Translations under genes and position numbers: made by a program | In this document: one piece after another, positions 58,736 to 64,000 of the stretch | Layout of the letters: the number at the start of each line of letters is the position of its first letter | Numbering within the stretch: the first letter of the stretch is position 1 | The notes under the pieces: model-generated | What the model saw: only the letters and a program-made list of their open reading frames with translations | Database searches by the model: none | What the model was told of the DNA's origin: nothing | From: Heracleum sosnowskyi | Lineage: Eukaryota > Streptophyta > Magnoliopsida > Apiales > Apiaceae | Direction of reading: 5' to 3' | Length of the DNA: 64,000 nt | Assembly (NCBI GenBank): GCA_030848705.1 | Contig: CM061240.1 | Location: forward strand, 122,996,998-123,060,997

Positions 58736-59370
58736 TATATCTACTTATATAGGCTGATATTCAATTTTATAGCAGAATCAAATTTAAAATTAATGTTTTT
58801 ATTCAAATTTTAAATGTTAATTTTTTTATAAAGTTTATATATGCTAATATTCTACATTAGAATTAAATTATATATTTTATGTAAAAAAAATTAAAATTAT
58901 TTATGAGATTTTATAATAGAATATATGGTTCTTCCTGATTCTCTATATAAGATGGTTTTCTCCAGAACAATGGCCTAACCATTACATAAATATTCATAAT
59001 ATATAATTTTATCTCATTTTTTATTAGATATGATTATAAATTTCAATTTTTAAATCAAAAAAGAAAATTAAACTACTTTTTTTAAAAAAATAATCGAAAA
59101 TTAGTCAAATAGTCCAAAGTGATTATACAGTAGAATCAAATCTATCCAAAATGATTCTGCAGCAGAATCAAATTTAAAATCAATGTTTTTATTCAAATTT
59201 TATATGTTAATTTTTTTATAAAATTTGTATATGCTAATATTCTATATTAGAATCAGATTATATATTTTATATAAAAATATTTAAAATTATTTATGAGATT
59301 CTATAATAGAATATATGCTTCTCCCCGATTCTTTATATAAGATGGTTTTCTCTGGAACAATGGTCACTTA
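58735..59370. repeat. Two direct ~215-bp repeats in AT-rich DNA
   Basis: The units at about 58775-58970 and 59158-59365 share agcagaatcaaatttaaaat, gtttttattcaaatttta, ttatttatgagatt and tataagatggttttctc. About 190 bp lies between them. No TG...CA ends or target duplication were found, so a small LTR-like element is only a possibility. Confidence 0.6.
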
Positions 59371-59968
59371 TATATATTAAAGGTCGTCTAGGGGCAATGG
59401 TACTAAATATAAAAAATGGACTCTTTTAATTTCAAAAATGCATGCAAAAGTACAAATGATTCTATACACTGTTTTTACCAAAACGGTTTAAAATAATGTT
59501 TTTATTAATTTTTTCGTAAATCTAATAGTATCGATGAAAAACTTATGCAAAAATAATTAAGTATGCAAAATTTTATAAGTTTTACCCTTTATGAATACAT
59601 TTAATTTAATATAATATTTATCATTTATAATATGAATATAATGACTTAGATTTTATATTATTTTTTGATTAAAAATTGCAACATGTACAAAATCAATGTC
59701 TATTCAATTTTGTGTACCTACTAATTTTTGCGTAATCATTAAATGTATACGGTTGAATTTTTGAAAATATGAATTTGAAAATGCTTAGGTAGAGAATTTT
59801 TTCTACCATGCGAAATAATTTTCTTTATCTTTCAATTTATATTATGCTAAACAATAATTTATAAAATTCAACTCAAAACTAACAATATTTAGTACCAATA
59901 CTGTATAAGGTGCCTATAAAATTTGAGGATCCTATAAAATATGAACTATTTTGAAGTCATTTTGCATA

Positions 59969-60892
59969 TCAATACTATTATATAATAGACGAAACATTAA
60001 AAGTTTGGTCGGTCGATATGATACGTTGTGATTTTACTTAATTGTCATTTATTAAATTCGTGTTTTTACTTAATTAACCTTACTTATTTATAAAAATATG
60101 TTATTAAATAATAATATTACATATTTATAACTAATTAGCTTTTTCACCTAAAATACATTTTTTTTTATTTTTTCTAAAAAATTTCCCCACTTTTTCAAAT
60201 ATATCACAGACAATTATCTTTTTTAACTAAAACATGTTAGTTTTTCTATTTTTTCTTACTAAAACCCCCCATTTTCCAAAAATATCACGAACAAACCTTT
60301 AGTTATTTATTTTTAAACCTAATATTATAATTATTTTTTTAAAAGTTTACCTATTTTAACATGTCTACTTTTTTTTCTTAACAAATGCAATTACTAAAAA
60401 TATTAAAATATAAATAATCAAATATCTATTTATAACCAATTACTTTTTCAGCTAAAACACATTATAGATTTTTTCTAACAAAGTCCCTCATTTTCTAAAT
60501 ATATCACGAGAAATTATCTTTTTCTATTTTTCTCACTAAAATTCATTATTTTTCTAAAAATATCACGTACAAACCCTTTACTTATTTATTTTAAAACATA
60601 TTTAAAAAATTTTAAATTTTAAAATCTTATTTTTCAAAAATATCACGGGCATTTACCTTTTTAAACTAAATATATGTTACATTTTTTATTTTTCCACACT
60701 AAACCCACTTTTTTTCCAAAAATATAATGAGCAAACTCTTACTTATTTTTTTTAAATCTGTTTTAATGTTTTTAATTAATTAAAAGTGTTTAGTTATTTT
60801 AACATGCCTACTTATTTTTTTAACAAATACAATTAAAAAAAAAAAATAATATAACAATTAACAATCTGTGCTTCGCACGAGTTTTAAGCTAG
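59969..60892 (+). mobile_element. Complete non-autonomous Helitron
   Basis: Starts TCAATACTATTATATAATAG after host A59968 and ends with hairpin GTGCTTCGCAC (60868-60878), ten bases, and CTAG before host T60893, exactly as Helitrons insert (A/T). The next 5' words (acgaaacattaaaagtttgg) resemble those of other plant Helitron starts. The interior (924 bp total) is AT-rich, with repeated phrases 'aaatatatcacgagaaattatc' style at about 120-bp steps. No Rep or helicase code. Confidence 0.75.
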
Positions 60893-61092
60893 TATAAACA
60901 AAAGAAGCACCTAATAAAAATGACCAATACTTATTGCATTTTCTTTATAACCTAAATAATATTCAATAATTTATTAATTTATTACAAATTACATTTTTGA
61001 TTTTAGAAAGACTTAAACACATTTTTACAAGTCAAATATCCAAAATAGCACACTTTATCAATTATCACATGCATGTCAATAAAATTAACTAC

Positions 61093-61315
61093 TCCCTCCG
61101 TCCTAGTGAATTCTATACACCGGGACTGGACACGTAGACTAAGAAAATATATATAAAATTAGTAAAATTAGATGAAAAGTGAGTAAAGTAGTGAGACCGA
61201 TCAATATTTAATAATAGATTTGAGATAGTGGAGGAAATTAGTGGGTGTAATAGTGTTTTATATAGAATAGAGATAGTGGAGAAAGTAGTGGATGTAATAG
61301 TGTTTTATATTAATT
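61093..61315 (+). mobile_element. Stowaway MITE, truncated
   Basis: Starts CTCCCTCCGTCC after TA, the Stowaway (Tc1/mariner) end. The body contains gaccgatcaatatttaataa and a repeated tgtaatagtgttttata word. The matching right end (GGACGGAGGGAG) is not found before or after the retroposon that follows, so the element is truncated. Same family as 27420-27574. Confidence 0.65.
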
Positions 61316-61893
61316 TTTTTTTTTTTTGCCAAAATTAGAGCAGATTTCATTAATACTTTGAAAGAGATTCAATCGGGACAAACCCCCAAATGATCATGCA
61401 ACCAGGTTGAAAAACAAATAAACAAACTAAGTAATTAGTTGTTTTGTTTCTGGATTGCTTAACTAATTGAATACAAATATTCTTAAAATTAAAAATGAAG
61501 ATAACAGTTTCCCGAGCAATCCAGCTTGCATCTCCCCTGAAAACAGTAGCTTCACAATTGACCTTCACATTAACTTCATGGATAGTGCAATATTCAGAGG
61601 ACTCAGTTGCAAAAACTAAGCTTAGATACCTCATGTTATGAACAAATATTTTTTGTGAGAGGTGAGCACATGCGATTTTCACCACCGTTTCAAACGCACC
61701 TCAGCTATCTACTTGCCGTAGACACCAGCTATAGACCTGCCGAAAGTGGTGTTGATGCGAGATATCCAGATCTCCCAATACACCGCAAAATTCATTTTCA
61801 ACACAACCAACACATCGCACAAAGCGAGACACATCGCACAAAGCGAGACGATCAAACACACACCTAATAACTCAAACAGAACGAAACGAAAAA
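61316..61893 (-). mobile_element. LINE-derived retroposon, copy 2
   Basis: Nearly identical to 11493-12071, including the T run (poly(A) tail on the minus strand) at 61316-61327 and the decayed RNase H segment (VKVNCEATVF). Identity stops at gaacgaaacgaaaaaac. From there this copy continues into DNA unrelated to the 5' part of copy 1. I found no target duplication. Small differences from copy 1 show separate decay. Confidence 0.65.
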
Positions 61894-62417
61894 ACCCAAA
61901 AATTCAAATATCTCGAAAATACACCAATTTTTAACATGATGTTAGATCAGAGATTTTGAATCCAAAACTGAATTTTATTATAAAATCCGAGCTCTTAACC
62001 TTAGTAGATCTGAAAACTAAAGTGAAGAAACTTTATTACAAGTTACAACAGTTGACAAATTGAAAACTTGTTTTAAAAGGAACTTACTATGTATAAATAC
62101 AAGGCTTATTAAAAACACGCCGCAGCCCAAGCACTACCCCAATGGCCCAATTGTTAGGTTCATTTAAGAATTATTACTTTATTATGTTCTATGTTGTAGA
62201 GTTTTGGAGTACCCTATCTGTCCGTCCTCTTTCAATCGTGTATACACACGGATACACACACAGTACACACACAGATGACGATTTCAAGTAGAATAAGGAT
62301 TACTAAATAATAGCGATTTTTAGGGAATACAGACAGTAGTAACAAAAATATACAAACGCAATATTCTTGGACCAGCAATCGAGTTTTACGCCGATAAAGA
62401 TTCATCGCCAATAATAT

Positions 62418-63783
62418 ATGGATTTAAGGTAAGTGCGATATTCTTAAAATATTAGTTTAATTAGCATGCTTAATTTTGTTTATGTTTATGGAAGCATCGC
62501 AATCATACCTGCAACGCATGTCCCACTTTGATTTATTTTGTAATCTGTACATGTGTTACTGTTATGCTATTTGATAATTGTCTGTGCAAAGTGGTCCAAC
62601 AACCTTTCATTTTTATTTTTTGCTTGCAAAATCTGTAAATTTTGTTTTTTATTAAAAAAGAGGGAATAAAATTATATACCCATTCAAATTGACTCACAGG
62701 ATGTTGGAGACGTTTCAAAAACGTGTAGAAGAATCTGCCAAAGCAACTGTGATAATTAGAGAAACTAATGATCCTAAAAAATTAAGAAAATTTTCTACTG
62801 GATTTGTAGTAGGTCACCTAGGGGTGGGAAGTTCATGTGTTATATTTACAGCGGGGCATGTTGCTACTTCCTGCTTAGTTAAACTTGAGGTAGTATTTTA
62901 TGGTCATCCGGATAAAGTTTTTCCTGCTACTATCATCTTGCATTTACCAAGGGCAGAAATCTTAATACTAAAGGTTGAAAAACCAAAAGAAATTGAAACT
63001 GGTAAATTAGTATTTGAGTCAAAGGACAAATGGGATTTAGGGTTTTTGGAACCTCTGGCAGCAGTTTCTCATCCTTCTGGGCGGGAATTTTCTGCTGGAC
63101 TTAGTATTGTCAATCGTCCTGAATTTAAAAACACCACGATCAAAGAGTATGCTAGTGAAATGGAATTATTTGATCATAGTCTACAGTTTGCAGCTGGATC
63201 TTCGGGAGCCGCGTTGATTAATATAAGAGGTCATGTGGCTGGCCTTCAAGCAGGTGAACTTGTGTCAGATTATGTAGCTTTAAGTGGAGAGCCAATATGG
63301 GATGCGCTGGCTTGCAGAAAAGAAAAAGCTGAGGGTCTCTGGAAGGACATTGTGGCAGTTTGCTTAAGTGACCTGGTACTTGGTTACGACCATGTTAAAT
63401 TTATACGCAGTATCTTATGCTGTTTGAAGCAAGCAGTACATGTAAAGTTCATTGATCGTGCTCTTAGAGAATATATTGGAAAGGTTGTTCATAGTAATGG
63501 CAACCTCAATGATGTCATCACGCGATATGTACGATATGTTACCATAAAAAATATGCCAAATATTGCTGCTTCCTCTTACCCTTACTCGCCTTCGCATCCC
63601 CCATACTCCTTCCACCCCTCGAGCCCCCCTTCTGACCCTTACTCGCCTTCGTATTCCCCATGCTCCACCCACCCCTCGAGCCCCCCTTCTGGAAGCTGGG
63701 TGAACAGTAGTGTGAATAAAGAACCTGGTGATCTTGGAATTAGCAGCATCGCTAATTCTCAGTGCTTACTTCCTGTCCAACAG
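62418..63783 (+). CDS. Trypsin-like serine protease (DegP-fold) protein, 5' part, cut by window edge
   Basis: Two exons here: a mini exon 62418-62428 (ATG GAT TTA AG, donor GTAAGT) and exon 2 62700-63783 (acceptor CTCACAG, donor CAACAG|GTAAGT). They join in frame as MDLRMLETFQKRVEE. The fold shows STGFVVG, TAGHVATS (His), RAEILILKVE (where DegP-like enzymes have DxALLKV, so Asp is Glu) and AGSSGAALIN (Ser, in place of GNSGGP). It may be a weak or inactive protease. A tail of two 19-residue Pro/Ser/Tyr repeats (PYSPSHPPYSFHPSSPPSD) follows. Later exons lie beyond the window. The mini exon is inferred from splice phase; otherwise ATG 62701 would be the start. Confidence 0.7.
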
Positions 63784-64000
63784 GTAAGTCTTTCTGATCA
63801 TATATAATTTCAGGTGCTTTTCCAAAGTTGATGATAAGTATCATGAATGCCTGCAGTCAGTTAATAAAAAATGCATCTAATGAGTAGGCTGCTAGGAATT
63901 CTGGTTCTGAACTCAATCAAATTTCAAATTGGCTTTGAATTTCTTTAAAAATTTTAAGCCGGTAGTTTTAGTGGGAACTTATTTTAATTTTGAATTTCAT

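Noticed and set aside
1..64000. CRISPR array, prokaryotic defence system or phage
   Set aside because: No evenly spaced identical short repeats; gene structure and repeats are those of a plant nuclear genome.

Overview
The window is nuclear DNA of a flowering plant, most likely a eudicot. Genes have short AT-rich introns with GT-AG borders, intergenic DNA is very AT-rich, and plant-only families are present: an LRK10L/WAK-type receptor kinase, a class III LRR receptor kinase, a plant cytosolic sulfotransferase, a plant GT14 (Core-2/I-branching) glycosyltransferase and an NDT-type NAD+ carrier. The transposon load is also typical of plants. The sequence alone does not settle the genus. I see no CRISPR array, operon, phage or bacterial system.

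Layout. (1) 1-18.4 kb has no host gene. It holds the 3' end and LTR of a Ty3/Gypsy element, a tRNA-derived SINE, and a 3.9-13.7 kb nest. In the nest a Helitron-like tandem-repeat array has been hit by two solo LTRs, a long-TIR Mutator-like element, two further TIR elements, a Tourist MITE and a LINE-derived retroposon. A small non-autonomous LTR element (TRIM/LARD type) and three TIR elements with target-site duplications follow. (2) 18.9-27.1 kb holds two complete genes facing each other: the LRK10L-type receptor kinase (+, 4 exons) and the NAD+ transporter (-, 9 exons). (3) 27.4-39.3 kb is repeats: a Stowaway-like MITE, a Helitron relic carrying a hAT MITE, and a nearly full-length but dead L1-type LINE split by a 4.35 kb solo LTR. 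(4) 40.2-49.4 kb is gene-rich: a single-exon sulfotransferase (+), an LRR receptor-like kinase (+, 2 exons) and a GT14 glycosyltransferase (-, 2 exons). (5) 50.7-61.9 kb holds two copies of a roughly 1 kb segment. Between them lie a complete but inactivated Copia element and a decayed GT14 exon; beyond them are a complete small Helitron, a truncated Stowaway and the second copy of the LINE-derived retroposon. (6) From 62.4 kb to the right edge is the 5' part of a trypsin-like (DegP-fold) protein gene.

The host genes do not form a pathway: two are cell-surface kinases, one imports NAD+ into organelles, one sulfates small molecules, and one is a Golgi glycosyltransferase. I rebuilt the exon structures by joining GT-AG sites that keep the reading frame; all close without gaps. 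Most transposon borders rest on target-site duplications read directly from the sequence. The most unusual signals are the nested array, a 79-bp Helitron reduced to its two ends, a Copia element with TA...CA termini, two retroposons sharing one 3' body but different 5' parts, and the duplicated segment with a dead GT14 exon beside it.
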